Shown: positions 18,899 to 28,462, numbered from the stretch's first letter. The stretch is 64,000 nucleotides of DNA from Rhodovastum sp963804495 (GCA_963804495.1 CAWDQN010000002.1:1-64000); one strand, 5' to 3'. Numbers and translations are program-made. Notes: generated from the letters alone by a model not told the origin.

Positions 18899-19053
18899 GA
18901 AACCTCTCCAGCGAGACTGATCCAGGGGGGCTGGCACGTGCGGCGAGGACGTTGCGGGTCGCGCCGGCCGTCCCAATCCAGTGCATGATCGTGGCAGACC
19001 GTTATTTCCTTGCCTATGCACAATCCGCATAGTGCGATGGTATCACTCGTTTG

Positions 19054-19680
19054 TCACGCTGGCGCCGGCCGCTTCGCCTCGTCGGCCGCCCGCCAGAGAT
19101 ACCACGCGGCATAGGAGCGGAACGGCGCCCACATTTCGCCGATCGCGGCCAGGTCGCGCGGGCGCGGATGCTCGTCCAGCCCGTGCAGGCGGCGGTAGCC
19201 CTCGCGCACGCCGTAATCGTCCACCGGCAGCACGTCTGGACGGCCGAGGGTGAAGATCAGCAGCATTTCCACCGTCCAGCGGCCAACGCCGCGGATTTGC
19301 GTCAGCCGCTCGATCAGGGTCGCGTCGTCCAGCCGCGCTGCCGCCCGCCGCGTCGGCACCGCGCCTTCAGCCGTCTTGGCCGCGATATCGCGGATCGCGG
19401 CTGCTTTGGCGGCCGAGAACCCGACCCCGCGCAGGGCGGCGTCGCCGGTGCCGAGCAGCATTGCCGGGGTGGGAAAATCCACCTCCGGATAAAGGGCAAG
19501 AAACCGCGCCAGGATGCTGCGGGCGGCATTGGCATGCAGTTGCTGGTGGGCGATCGCCCGCACCAAAGCGGGGTAAGGCTCCTCGCCACGGTCCACCTTC
19601 AGGCCGCAGCGCCCGACGCGGCTGATCAGCCGGTTCATGGCGGGGTCGGTGGTACGAAGGTGTTTCACAGCCATGCGCAT
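19054..19680 (-). CDS. DNA-3-methyladenine glycosylase, AlkA/HhH-GPD family
   Basis: 208 aa. A base-excision enzyme that removes alkylated purines. The helix-hairpin-helix is IRGVGRWTVEMLLIF, followed by the GRPDVLPVDDYGVREGY segment that carries the catalytic aspartate. The N-terminal part (PALVRAIAHQQLHANAARSI) is the usual HhH-GPD beginning. The protein is short, lacking the extra N-terminal domain of E. coli AlkA, as in the small bacterial AlkA-like group. Start 19680 is the first ATG; 19674 is an alternative. No operon partner: the upstream gene diverges. Confidence 0.88.
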   Translation of the reverse strand: MRMAVKHLRTTDPAMNRLISRVGRCGLKVDRGEEPYPALVRAIAHQQLHANAARSILARFLALYPEVDFPTPAMLLGTGDAALRGVGFSAAKAAAIRDIAAKTAEGAVPTRRAAARLDDATLIERLTQIRGVGRWTVEMLLIFTLGRPDVLPVDDYGVREGYRRLHGLDEHPRPRDLAAIGEMWAPFRSYAAWYLWRAADEAKRPAPA

Positions 19681-19911
19681 GTCTTCAGCCTGTCATCCGA
19701 TCGCCGCGGACGCCATCCCCATTCCGAGCGCAATCAGTCCGTGCGAACCGGACCTGATTCGTTTCGTCACCGGCGGAGCGGCCCGGCAGCCATGCACGCC
19801 ACGCGCGAATACCCCCTGCGGGTCGCACTTGCCTTCTCCTCGCGGTGCGTTACGTTTTGATAAGATGCACGGGTGCCAGGAAAAACTGGTCCCAAGCCGG
19901 GGCGGCGACCG

Positions 19912-20124
19912 ATGGCGCGTATCCAGAGACTGCCGCTCTCCGCCGATGAGGAGCAGGAGATCGCGGACCGCAAGACCGCAAGCCTGGCAGGGCTGACGCT
20001 GACATTGTTCGTTGTCGTGGCCGGCCTGTATGTGCTGCACCAGTTGGCCGCCAAGACGGCGGTCGAGGACTGTTTGTTGGCCGGCCGCTCCAACTGTGAC
20101 CTGATCGTGGCCCGCCTGCCATGA
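19912..20124 (+). CDS. small single-span membrane protein, unknown
   Basis: 70 aa from ATG 19912 (a GGGGCGG site lies upstream; GTG 19873 would add 13 residues). An acidic N-terminus (PLSADEEQEIADRK) precedes one hydrophobic segment of about 20 residues (LAGLTLTLFVVVAGLYVL), and the tail has two cysteines (EDCLLAGRSNCDLI). Such short proteins are common in Acetobacteraceae-like genomes. No function known. It may share a transcript with the creatininase gene 73 bases downstream. Confidence 0.6.
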   Translation: MARIQRLPLSADEEQEIADRKTASLAGLTLTLFVVVAGLYVLHQLAAKTAVEDCLLAGRSNCDLIVARLP

Positions 20125-20197
20125 CGATTGGTCCTTCGCCTGCTTGACGTGACGTGAAGCTGTGTCAGCGTGGTCCCCCTGCCTCGGGGTACCGCGC

Positions 20198-20890
20198 ATG
20201 CGCATTGCCGACATGGACTGGCGGATGGTCGAGGACTGGGTCCGCACCGACGAGCGCGCAGTGCTGCCGCTCGGCAGCACCGAGCAGCACGCCGGGCTGT
20301 CACTGTTGACCGACGCTATTCTTGCCGAGCGGGTTGCCGTCGAGGCTGCCGAACCGCTCGGCGTGCCGGTGTTTCCGGCGCTTCCGTTCGGCCTGGCGCC
20401 GTATTTCCAGGCTTTTCCGGGCAGTCTCACGCTGCGGGTCGAGACGTTGTGCGCCGTCATGCGTGATCTGCTCGACAGCCTCAAGCGCTCTGGTTTCCGC
20501 CGTATCGTGCTGGTCAACGGCCACGGTGGCAATGCCCCGGTTGGTGTGCTGGCGCAGGAGTGGATGATGGACAACCCGGATTGCCGGGTGAGATTGCACG
20601 ACTGGTGGCGCGCCCCGCGCACCTTCAGCAAGGTGCTGGAGACCGATCCGGTCGCCAGCCATGCGGGTTGGATGGAGAACTACCCCTGGACTCGTCTGCC
20701 GGACACGCCGGCAGATGGGTTGAAGCGCATGGTGGATCTTGACCGGCTGCGGACGTTGCCCCCGTTCGAGGCGCGCAACCTGTTGGAGGACGGCAGTTTC
20801 GGTGGCCGCACCCAGCGCCCGGACGCCGAAATGCTGGCGATCTGGCGCATCGCCGTCGAGGAGACCCGCGAGTTTCTGGACCGCTGGTAA
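20198..20890 (+). CDS. creatininase family amidohydrolase
   Basis: 230 aa. The family has a metal-dependent fold that opens cyclic amides; characterised members are creatininase, MftE and the FAPy deformylase ArfB. Signatures seen: LPLGSTEQHAGLSLLTDAIL (metal ligands Glu and His, and the conserved Asp), FPALPFGL, PGSLTLRVETL, VLVNGHGGNAPV and DPVASHAGWMEN with the C-terminal histidine. The usual STEQHGPHLPL is altered to STEQHAGLSLL, so the ligand after the first His is not obvious. ATG 20198 begins just upstream of the conserved region. The substrate is unknown. Confidence 0.82.
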   Translation: MRIADMDWRMVEDWVRTDERAVLPLGSTEQHAGLSLLTDAILAERVAVEAAEPLGVPVFPALPFGLAPYFQAFPGSLTLRVETLCAVMRDLLDSLKRSGFRRIVLVNGHGGNAPVGVLAQEWMMDNPDCRVRLHDWWRAPRTFSKVLETDPVASHAGWMENYPWTRLPDTPADGLKRMVDLDRLRTLPPFEARNLLEDGSFGGRTQRPDAEMLAIWRIAVEETREFLDRW

Positions 20891-20896
20891 TGGGTT

Positions 20897-20917
20897 CCAA
20901 GGGCCTTCGGCCCTTGG
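20897..20917. repeat. dispersed palindromic repeat, copy 1
   Basis: CCAAGGGCC-TTC-GGCCCTTGG, a 9-bp perfect stem, lies seven bases after the creatininase stop. It is followed by GGGTGCAGGG, the degenerate second half of the repeat seen at 49121, 49740 and 53976. It may also act as a terminator hairpin, though no T-run follows. Confidence 0.7.
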
Positions 20918-21009
20918 CGGGTGCAGGGTAAACCGTCGTGCCGAAGGAGCGTTGAGCGCTGGGCGGGGTCCGGGGCAGCGCTCCGGCCGAGCCGCAAGGA
21001 GATGTCGAT

Positions 21010-21474
21010 ATGTCTGTTGATGATACCCCAGGCGTCCTGCTTCCGCCGCCGACGATCTTCGCCGCCGCCGTTGTTCTGGGCTGGTTGCTCGATGATGTTG
21101 TGCGGCAGCCCGCTTTGCCGTCCGCCATCGCTCCGTGGGCCGGTAGCGTGTTGATCGTTGCGGGGCTTGGTCTTGCCGCCGCCGCGCTGCGGGAGATGCG
21201 CCGCGCCCGCACCGCCGTCGATCCTTACAAGCCCAGCACGGCGCTGGTCCGAACCGGTCCGTTCGCGCGCAGCCGCAACCCTATCTATGTCGCGTTGTTT
21301 CTTCTCTCGCTCGGCCTGGCGTTGCTGACCAATGCGCTGTGGTGCGTGGTGCTGCTGGTGCCTGCCGTGATCGTGCTGCGCCGCTTTGTCATCGCGCGCG
21401 AGGAAGCCTATCTCGAGCGCCGTTTCGGCGACGAATACCGGGATTACTGTGCCGCCACCCGGCGTTGGGTCTGA
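21010..21474 (+). CDS. isoprenylcysteine/phospholipid methyltransferase-like membrane protein
   Basis: 154 aa with about four membrane segments. The C-terminal half matches the ICMT/PEMT family (PF04191-like): RTGPFARSRNPIYVALFLLS (SAM-site RHP/RNP-type motif), and near the end EEAYLERRFGDEYRDYCAAT, where the conserved Glu pair lies. Such proteins methylate isoprenoid thiols, lipids or metal centres; the bacterial substrate is usually unknown. ATG 21010 follows AAGGAG. It lies 119 bases after the creatininase gene and 59 bases before the patatin gene on the same strand. Confidence 0.82.
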   Translation: MSVDDTPGVLLPPPTIFAAAVVLGWLLDDVVRQPALPSAIAPWAGSVLIVAGLGLAAAALREMRRARTAVDPYKPSTALVRTGPFARSRNPIYVALFLLSLGLALLTNALWCVVLLVPAVIVLRRFVIAREEAYLERRFGDEYRDYCAATRRWV

Positions 21475-21533
21475 CGCTGGCATTCACTCGTATGGTGTCG
21501 TATCTTATGTCATAAACAAGAGAGGCCGTTGCC

Positions 21534-24086
21534 ATGCCGCACAAGTCATGGCGATCCCTGGCGATCACCGCACGCGTGCCGATCGGCGCCGTGCTGGTTC
21601 TGGCCTTCGGCCTGGTGGTGCCGGACCAGACGGCTGACATGCTGACGGGCATGATCGACGGCGGCTACCGCAGCCTGTTGCCGGCTCTGCTTTTCCATGG
21701 TGCTTTGGCATTCCTGTCGTTCAGCGCCTGGTACTGGTCGCGTGCCGTGCTCTCCGCCCGGTTCCCCGACATGGTGGGCCGCGTGCCGTCCGCGCCCGCC
21801 GATGCCCCGGTGTCCGGCGGAACCGCTTCTGGATGGTTACCCCGCGTGGTCCTTCCGGTCGCCGTCTCGGTCGGGCTGGTCGCGGTGCTGCGCGCCCGCG
21901 ACTGGCTTGCGGCCGACTCGCCGCTGGTGTGGGCGATTCCCGTTCTGAGTATTTTTGTCGCGGCGCTGTTCGCCCGCCATCCCGCCGCCGCCCGCGCCGG
22001 CACGCCGGCACAGGACGTGGTTCCGAGCGTCGACCCGGTCGCCTGGGATTGGCTGCCGCGGGTGGTCTTTGTGGTTGCCGCAGGTGCCGGGCTTGCCGCG
22101 GCCCTGCGCAGCAGCGCTTGGCTGCATGCCGGGGTGGTGCTGGTCTGGGCGGTTCCCATGCTGGTCTACCTTGTCTTCCGCCGGTCATCACGGCCCGGGG
22201 GCAGCGCGCTCCAGTCCGTGCAGGCGAAGGGGTTGCGGGAGTTTCCGGCGCAGATCCGCCCGCGCCTGTGGCAACTCCTGCGCATGGCACCGTTCGGTTA
22301 TGGGCTCGCCGCCGGTTTGCTGATGTTGGGGCTGCTGCCGTTGATCTGGAGCGTGGCGGAGGCCCTGCTGGGCGTGGATGGGTGGGTGCACCGGCAAGTT
22401 CCCGCCTGGCATGGTCTGTCGGTGGCGCTGGGTTCGTTTTTCCCCGGCCCGAGCGGACTGTTGTTCGCCATCGCGCTCGCCCTGCCGGTGGTGACGGCGC
22501 TGGCTTTCGTGGCCGATGGTCTCCTTATCCGCCCGCCTCTGTACGAGCTGTTCCCCCGGCCGCCGGTGTTCCTGATGATCGTCCTGCTGGTGGCGTTCAT
22601 GCCGTCGGTGGTCTCCCTCCACATCGTTCCTGTCATGCACGGCAGCGGCGCGCTGGTGCCCGGCGACCGCGCCCGCCTCGGGGTGATTTTCACCGACTGG
22701 ATCGCCGCCTGCGACGGCGGCAACGAGACGCAGACGGTACGGCCGGTGATCGTCGCGGTCTCCGGCGGCGCCTCGCGGGCGGCCCTCTGGGCCGCGCGGG
22801 TGCTGCGCGATGTCGAGAACGCGATGCCGCCGCAAGGACCTGGCATGCCGGGCATCTTCGCGGTCAGCAGCGTCTCCGGCGGGTCGCTCGGGGCGGGGGC
22901 GTGGATCAGCACGCTGGCCGGCCAGCCGGACGGCCAGCACTGCCGCACCGATCCGGCCACGGAGCCGACGGCAGCCGGCAGCACAGCGACGCGGGCCGAT
23001 CGCGGCTTGTCGGCGCTCGGGGGGGACGTGCTGGCCGCACCGCTCGCCGCCATGTTCGTCGACGATGTGCCGCGCGCCGCGGTCGGCTGGCTGCCGGCCG
23101 CGTACCGGCGCATCCTGCTCGACCGCGACCCGCCACGGGGTCGCGATCGCGCCCGGGTGCTGGAGCGCAGCTTCGAGCGGTTGTGGAACGACGCCACCGG
23201 GGCGGCCTGGAATGGCGCCACCGGACGTCCGCTGGCGTTCGACCGCGGCTTTCTGGAGATTACCTATGGCGCCGACCGCAAGCCGCGCCGCGGCCTGCCG
23301 CTGTGGCTGCCGAATTCGACCGATACCATCGCCGGCCGGCGGGTGATTCCTGCCCCCTTTATCAGCGACGACCCCGTCCAATGGCCGTTTCGGGATGCCG
23401 GCGATACGCTGGGCCTGCTCGGAGCCGACTTGCCGATCTCGACCGCAATCCACAACTCGGCCCGCTTCGCCTTCCTTTCCCCGGCCGGCGAGCTGCGGTC
23501 CGTGCATGCCTCCAGTCTCGTCATCGACCCGCACCACCGCGAGCAGCCGGTCAGCGTCATCGACGGCGGCTATTTCGAGAACGGCGGCCTGCTGACCGCG
23601 CTTGAACTGGCGGAATGGCTGCGGGGTCCGCAGGGACGCGCGGCCGCCGGCGGGCGGAAGGTCGAGCCGATCCTGATCGAGGTCACCGCCGATGGCGAGC
23701 GCGCGGTCGGCGGCGACAAGGTGGTGCGCTGCGGCGGCGTCCCACGGGACGATCCGTCGACATCCGATGCGACTGGCCGTCCGTTGCAGATGCTGGCACC
23801 GGTGCTGGGCCTGAACGCCAGCCGCGGCGGCCACGAGGGCGTGCTGGAACGCGACGTGCGCGATGCCTGGTGCCCACGCCAGGCGTATTTCCACTTCTAC
23901 CTGCACGCCCCGCCGGACGCCGACGTGCCGCTGAACTGGACGCTATCCGACACGGCAACCACGTGGATCTGGTTGAAGGCCATGGGCGCCTGCGACAACG
24001 CCCAGGAAATGAGCCGGCTCCGCGCGGTGGCGACCGGGCGGCCGGCCGATCCTTCGATGCCTTGTGTTCTCACGCCTGCTCAGTAG
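21534..24086 (+). CDS. membrane-anchored patatin-like phospholipase
   Basis: 850 aa. Residues ~1-370 hold roughly nine hydrophobic segments in pairs separated by short loops. The C-terminal ~460 residues look like a patatin hydrolase: an oxyanion-type glycine block (VAVSGGASRAALWAARVL), a nucleophile elbow FAVSSVSGGSLGAG (GxSxG-like, Ser in SVSGGS) and the dyad aspartate in VIDGGYFENGG. A Ser-Asp lipid acyl hydrolase attached to the inner membrane is the likely product. The two cysteines in CDGGNETQ and HCRTD could form a disulfide if the domain faces the periplasm. The N-terminal membrane part seems to be a duplicated unit (GWLPRVVLPVAVSVGLVAVL and DWLPRVVFVVAAGAGLAAAL). Confidence 0.75.
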   Translation: MPHKSWRSLAITARVPIGAVLVLAFGLVVPDQTADMLTGMIDGGYRSLLPALLFHGALAFLSFSAWYWSRAVLSARFPDMVGRVPSAPADAPVSGGTASGWLPRVVLPVAVSVGLVAVLRARDWLAADSPLVWAIPVLSIFVAALFARHPAAARAGTPAQDVVPSVDPVAWDWLPRVVFVVAAGAGLAAALRSSAWLHAGVVLVWAVPMLVYLVFRRSSRPGGSALQSVQAKGLREFPAQIRPRLWQLLRMAPFGYGLAAGLLMLGLLPLIWSVAEALLGVDGWVHRQVPAWHGLSVALGSFFPGPSGLLFAIALALPVVTALAFVADGLLIRPPLYELFPRPPVFLMIVLLVAFMPSVVSLHIVPVMHGSGALVPGDRARLGVIFTDWIAACDGGNETQTVRPVIVAVSGGASRAALWAARVLRDVENAMPPQGPGMPGIFAVSSVSGGSLGAGAWISTLAGQPDGQHCRTDPATEPTAAGSTATRADRGLSALGGDVLAAPLAAMFVDDVPRAAVGWLPAAYRRILLDRDPPRGRDRARVLERSFERLWNDATGAAWNGATGRPLAFDRGFLEITYGADRKPRRGLPLWLPNSTDTIAGRRVIPAPFISDDPVQWPFRDAGDTLGLLGADLPISTAIHNSARFAFLSPAGELRSVHASSLVIDPHHREQPVSVIDGGYFENGGLLTALELAEWLRGPQGRAAAGGRKVEPILIEVTADGERAVGGDKVVRCGGVPRDDPSTSDATGRPLQMLAPVLGLNASRGGHEGVLERDVRDAWCPRQAYFHFYLHAPPDADVPLNWTLSDTATTWIWLKAMGACDNAQEMSRLRAVATGRPADPSMPCVLTPAQ

Positions 24087-24099
24087 CCGGGGCGCTGCC

Positions 24100-24186
24100 C
24101 CTGACCCCGGCCAGCGCGCAGCGCGCCCTCGGCAGGACGGCTTTGCCCCTGCACCCTACCATGGGCAAGGCCCTTGGACCCATGGC
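24100..24186. repeat. dispersed palindromic repeat, degenerate copy 2
   Basis: Degenerate inverse copy between convergent genes: GGGGCGCTGCCCCTGACCCC, then GCCCCTGCACCCTACCATGG, then GGCAAGGCCCTTGGACCCAT. Same building blocks as the copies at 31405 and 53810, but with more mismatches. It fills the whole gap between the patatin gene and the minus-strand gene at 24187. Confidence 0.55.
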
Positions 24187-25797
24187 TTAGGGGGGCTCCA
24201 TCACCATCGCTGTCACCTGCGGCTTGAGCCGCCGGGGCGGCGGCGCGGTGCAGCCGGCCGCATCGCGCTGCAGCACCCGCAACCCATCGAATGCCGCAAT
24301 CTGGTGATACCGAGACCAGGCATCGGCGAAGGCTGGGTCGGAGGCGCTCAGCACCGCCACGTAGTTAATCCCCTCCCGCAGGTCGACGACGGCAAGGTCC
24401 GGGCAGTTGGCGATGAAGTCGCGGGTGATCCAGCGGCGGATCGGCCACGCGGCCGGCGCTGCCCCGTCCTGCTTCGCCCGCCATAACTCGCCCTTCAACG
24501 CCCACATGGAGTCGAAGCGGCTGGCCCAAGTAACCCCGGTGTCATTCACCACTGGAAAGCCGAGCGCGATCCATTCCGAGAAAGCAATGTAGGTCTTGGC
24601 GTGCTCCCGCTTTACCAACCGTTCGAGCTTGACCTCGGTGGACAGATTCGGCTCCACCGCCGCCTCCACCCAGGTCTGGAGCCTGTCGTGGTCGGCCCAG
24701 GCGAAATCCGCCAGCGTCGCCAGCGTCAGCGCGGTCAAAGCGCCACGAACAAGGTTGAGACGGGGGCGCTCGCGCAGCAGCGCTGCGCCCCACAAAAGCA
24801 ACCCAAGCAGCGCCGCGGTCGAGGCGGGCAGCTGGTGGTAGAACCAGTTCTTGCCTTGCATGACATAGGAAACCGTCGCCGCCAGGGAGAATGCGGCGAG
24901 CCCGATCAGCAGGGCGCGCAGAAAGGGCTGATCCGCCGGCAATGTGCGCCGCGACAGCGCCGCCACCAGCACCACCACCGCCACCCCGCCCAGCAGCACC
25001 CGGCTTTGCAGCACGATCTGCCAGCACGGCGTGTCGGTGCCCCCATACAGTGCCAGGGCCAGCGGCACCGCATTCTCCAGGAAGGCAGGACAGAAGATCA
25101 GCACCCCCAGCCCGTACAACCCCAGGGTGAGGCCGGCCGAGAGGGTGGTGACGCGAAACAGCCGTGCCCCGCGCGCGCGCCCGACCAGTTCCAGCAGCAG
25201 AAACGCCACGAGATAGCCGGGCTTGAGCGCGCAGCCGAGGCCGGCCAGCACGCCGGCCAGGAGCGCCGTCGCCTTCGGCTCCGCCTCGCCGCTGGCCTCG
25301 CGGGCGAACAATGCCAGATAGGGCAGCGAAGCCGCCACCAACAGATGCTCGCGTTGGCCGAACTCGACGCCGGGCAACAGCAGCAGCACCGTGCCGATAA
25401 CGCCGAACACCGGCAGCCGGCGGTCGAACAGCGCCGCCCGCCGGTGCAGCAAACAGGCCGTCCACCAGGCGCAACCGAGCAGGAATGCGGCGAAGAACGG
25501 CGCCGAGACGGTCTTCGGCGACACCCCGAGCCAGCCGGAAAGCATGGCCGGGACGGCGTAGATCCACACGATCAGCGGCGGATTGACCTCGACGATGTCC
25601 TCATACAGGCGCTGGCCGCCGAGCCATTTGCGGGCGACATACAGCAGCCATGCCACGTCGTCTTTCAGCGGCGAGAACATGGCGGTGGCGAGCACCAGCA
25701 CGAGGGCAACCGCCAGCACGGCCATGGCGACTGCACTGGCGGCATCCACCCGGAACCTGGGTGTGAGCAGGGGTGTCCGGACTGATGTGCTGAGCAT
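24187..25797 (-). CDS. polytopic membrane protein, GT39/ArnT-like
   Basis: 536 aa from ATG 25797 (GTG 25839 would add 14). About ten membrane helices are followed by a ~130-residue soluble tail. After TM1 comes FSPLKDDVAWLLYVARKWLG and then VEVNPPLIVWIYAVP. The acidic pair and NPP motif in the first periplasmic loop are typical of GT-C enzymes (PMT/ArnT type) that use polyprenyl-phosphate sugars. EFGQREHLLVAASLPYL and GKNWFYHQLPASTAALLGL are further loop motifs of this family. It probably transfers a sugar to lipid or protein on the periplasmic side; the acceptor is unknown. Confidence 0.68.
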   Translation of the reverse strand: MLSTSVRTPLLTPRFRVDAASAVAMAVLAVALVLVLATAMFSPLKDDVAWLLYVARKWLGGQRLYEDIVEVNPPLIVWIYAVPAMLSGWLGVSPKTVSAPFFAAFLLGCAWWTACLLHRRAALFDRRLPVFGVIGTVLLLLPGVEFGQREHLLVAASLPYLALFAREASGEAEPKATALLAGVLAGLGCALKPGYLVAFLLLELVGRARGARLFRVTTLSAGLTLGLYGLGVLIFCPAFLENAVPLALALYGGTDTPCWQIVLQSRVLLGGVAVVVLVAALSRRTLPADQPFLRALLIGLAAFSLAATVSYVMQGKNWFYHQLPASTAALLGLLLWGAALLRERPRLNLVRGALTALTLATLADFAWADHDRLQTWVEAAVEPNLSTEVKLERLVKREHAKTYIAFSEWIALGFPVVNDTGVTWASRFDSMWALKGELWRAKQDGAAPAAWPIRRWITRDFIANCPDLAVVDLREGINYVAVLSASDPAFADAWSRYHQIAAFDGLRVLQRDAAGCTAPPPRRLKPQVTAMVMEPP

Positions 25798-25966
25798 GGG
25801 ATGGGTCAGATCACTCGGTTTCCGGGGGAAGGTAAGCACCCGCGTCCGGCGCCGGGTTCGTTCGCGTCCGCTTATGGCCGGTCAATGCACCCTCTTGGTA
25901 TCGTTTCCAGCGCACCTGCTACGACAATGTTCGGCTTGCGCCAAGATGTTCTGAGCGGCGCGACGG

Positions 25967-26631
25967 TCAGAGCAGGCTCGCACCGAAATTTACCGTCAAG
26001 GCAAGGATGACGGCATTGAACACGAAGCTGATGAACCCATGCGCGGTCGCCAGGCGGCGCATTTTGCGCGACGATATCTGCACGTCGGCGGTTTGGCACG
26101 TCATGCCGAGTACCAGCGAGAAGTGAAGGAAATCCCAATAGTCCGGCGGTTCTCCGCCCGGGTATCCAGGCCACCGCGTACGTTTAGACCGCTCGGGTCA
26201 CCCTCGTAGTGCGCGTAGAATGCGTGCGCATAGCGCAGGGCAAACAGCGTGTGCATCATCAGCCAAGACAGCATCAGCGTTGCTGCCACCAGCCCGATAT
26301 GCGCCGCCCGTACCGACGCCGGCAAATCCGCCGAGGCGGCATAGTCGCCGAGAAGGGCCGCGACACTGGCAGCAGCGGCGGCGATCGCCAGAAAGAAGAC
26401 GGTCCATTCTCCTTCCTCCTGGGCCGCAGCGTCGGCGGCCATCCGACTCAACCGCTCGCCCCTGAACATCGCCGCTACCAGAACCAGGAAGGCCGTGCAG
26501 CCGATGTCCCAGGAAACAATGGCCCGGGTCAGCGGCGCCACCGTGACAGGAAAGAGAAGAAATGTAACCAAACCGACCGCCGCCCCGCCCGCCAACCGGC
26601 GGTGGCCGGCGATCACCCGCACGACCATCAT
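25967..26631 (-). pseudogene. DUF1345 membrane protein with C-terminal frameshift
   Basis: The frame from 26631 gives four hydrophobic segments of a DUF1345 protein up to SGLNVRGGLD, then runs into TRAENRRTIG and stops at 26101. Shifting by one base at about 26165 gives YPGGEPPDYWDFLHFSLVLG, the most conserved part of the family, and continues through MTCQTADVQISSRKMRRLAT and FNAVILALTVNF to a TGA at 25967-25969. The repaired protein has 221 residues, a normal length. One base seems to be missing (GGATACC for an expected GGATTACC). The family is of unknown function with about six membrane spans. Confidence 0.82.
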
Positions 26632-27085
26632 GGGCTAGATCCCATGCCAAATAACACAAGACCACGCATCGACGGCCCTGGCCGCATCTTCATCGCGTGC
26701 CGCCGCCCGGTCGTGCTCGGCCACACAGCCAAGTCTCGCCACTGCCAGGTTGATTGCCAAGTGCTGCTCCATCAGTGGGCATTGAGTGGCGCCTTCATGC
26801 CGCCTCACGGTGAGCGTGAACAGCCCTTCCGCACCGCGCTGGCCGCCGAAGTGCCAAAGCGATGGCGTTCAGCACACCTTGGATCGGGAGAGGGGAAGCG
26901 CCTCCCCGGGCAGGCCGCGGCCGCCATGTTCTATTCCTGGTTGCATTTGTTGACACATAAACGCGAATCAGCGCTTTTTTAACCTGTTCCCCTGATTTTC
27001 CCATTGCGGTGACACATCTGGCCGGCGCAAATGGTTAAGACCGGAACCATCCCGGTTTCTGCCTTCCTGAGCATCGGAAGCATCC
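26632..27085 (+). other. 454-bp gap between divergent genes
   Basis: Holds the upstream regions of the DUF1345 gene (minus) and the M81 gene (plus). A TTGACA at 26950-26955 is the only promoter-like hexamer I see, without a convincing -10 partner. A T-run at 26975-26980 lies nearby. Short open frames here show no family resemblance. Confidence 0.35.
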
Positions 27086-28462
27086 ATGGTTCGTCTGGCG
27101 GTCACTCGCCTCTGGTTCTGCTCGAACAGTTTCAATCCGCGCCGCACCCGGCTAGCGGATCTGAAGGGTCATGAGTGGACCGAAGGGCAAGCCGCGCGCG
27201 CGCTCACCCGCGCGCCCGGATCGGACATGGCGGGCCTTGCCGCCTTCCTGTCCGCCCGTCCGGAGTGGGAGGCGGTGATGCTGCGGTGTGCCGCCGCACC
27301 GCCGGGCGGTCCGTTGGGCGCCGAGGTGCTCGCGACCTTCCTGTCCGAGGTCGAGCGGGCCCTGCGGCCGGGGCGCTTTGACGCCGTGTACGTGGCGCTG
27401 CACGGCGCCTGTCAGGCCGAGGGCGATCCCCGTGCCGATACCACCGTGCTCCGCCGCCTGCGGCTGGCCGCCCGCCGCCTGCCCATCGTCGCCAGTTTCG
27501 ACTGCCACGCCAACATGTCCGACGAAATGCCGCTGCTGCTCGACGCCGCCAGTGCCGCGCGGGGTCCGGGCGCCGGCGCTGGCGCGGCCGTTCGGGCGCT
27601 GACCATGCTGGAGGACATTCTGGCCGGTCGCAGCCGTCCGGTCGGTGCGCTGGCGCGGCTTCCCATGCCGATGCCGCCGGCACAGTTGCGGAGGGTGATG
27701 GAAACCCTTTGGCACGAGGAGCTTGCTCAGCTTGGCGGCGACGAGCGGACGCCGCTGCTCGATGCCAGCGTCTTTTCCGGCTTCCCCTGGTCCGATACCT
27801 TCGCGGCGCGCCCCTCCGTCATGGCCTGGGCCGATCGCGATGCGGGTGCCGCCCGCGAAGCGGCGTCGCGGCTGGTCAGCCGCCTGGAGGGGGGGCGCGA
27901 GCCGCTAGCCGCATTACCGACCGCCGGCCAGGCGCTGACCTCGGTCGCGATGAACGGACGCACCTTATTGCTGGACCCGGCCGACGACCCCGACGCGGGC
28001 AGCCTCGGGGACACGCCCGAATTGCTCCGCGCCTTGCTGGAGACCGTGGCGGTTCCCTCGGCGGTCGGCATTCTGGCCGACCCAAGCGCGGTCGCCGCCG
28101 CCCATGCCGCCGGCGAAGGTGCGTCGTTCGAGCGTCCGCTCGGTGCCTGCCTGACCCCGGTCTATGGGCCCCCGGTGATGGCGCGGGTGTCTGTTGCCCG
28201 GCTGTTGCCTTGCATGGCTGTCTTGCAAGCTGGTCCGGTCTCCATCCTGGTCGCCGATCGGCCGACTCCGGCCGAACCGGCGCTGCTGCAAGCCGCCGGC
28301 ATCGACGCCCGCGACTTGCGCCTGCTCGCGGTCAAGGGCGGGGAGGCGACCAGGGCCGCGTTCGCGGGTGCCTTCCCGGTAGCGATCGCGGTTTCCTGCC
28401 CAGGTCCATCCAGCGACGACTATGCCTGCCCATCCCCCGGCCGCCGCGGCCGTCAGGCCTAA
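27086..28462 (+). CDS. M81 family metallopeptidase (MlrC-like)
   Basis: 458 aa, similar to MlrC, the zinc enzyme that finishes breakdown of the cyclic peptide microcystin; most relatives act on unknown peptides or amides. Conserved pieces: an N-terminal SNSFNPRRTRLADL (usually ETNTFSP, so the metal-ligand Glu is replaced here), FDAVYVALHGACQAEGDPR, IVASFDCHANMSDEM (DxHAN zinc site), and a C-terminal RDLRLLAVKGGEATRAAF. The loss of Glu in the ETNTF motif makes activity uncertain. ATG 27086 is the first start. It is followed by the M20 hydrolase on the other strand, separated by a palindromic element. Confidence 0.75.
   Translation: MVRLAVTRLWFCSNSFNPRRTRLADLKGHEWTEGQAARALTRAPGSDMAGLAAFLSARPEWEAVMLRCAAAPPGGPLGAEVLATFLSEVERALRPGRFDAVYVALHGACQAEGDPRADTTVLRRLRLAARRLPIVASFDCHANMSDEMPLLLDAASAARGPGAGAGAAVRALTMLEDILAGRSRPVGALARLPMPMPPAQLRRVMETLWHEELAQLGGDERTPLLDASVFSGFPWSDTFAARPSVMAWADRDAGAAREAASRLVSRLEGGREPLAALPTAGQALTSVAMNGRTLLLDPADDPDAGSLGDTPELLRALLETVAVPSAVGILADPSAVAAAHAAGEGASFERPLGACLTPVYGPPVMARVSVARLLPCMAVLQAGPVSILVADRPTPAEPALLQAAGIDARDLRLLAVKGGEATRAAFAGAFPVAIAVSCPGPSSDDYACPSPGRRGRQA

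Noticed and set aside
26795..27004. Transposase remnant in the gap before the M81 gene
   Set aside because: Short frames on both strands show no DDE or other transposase motif.
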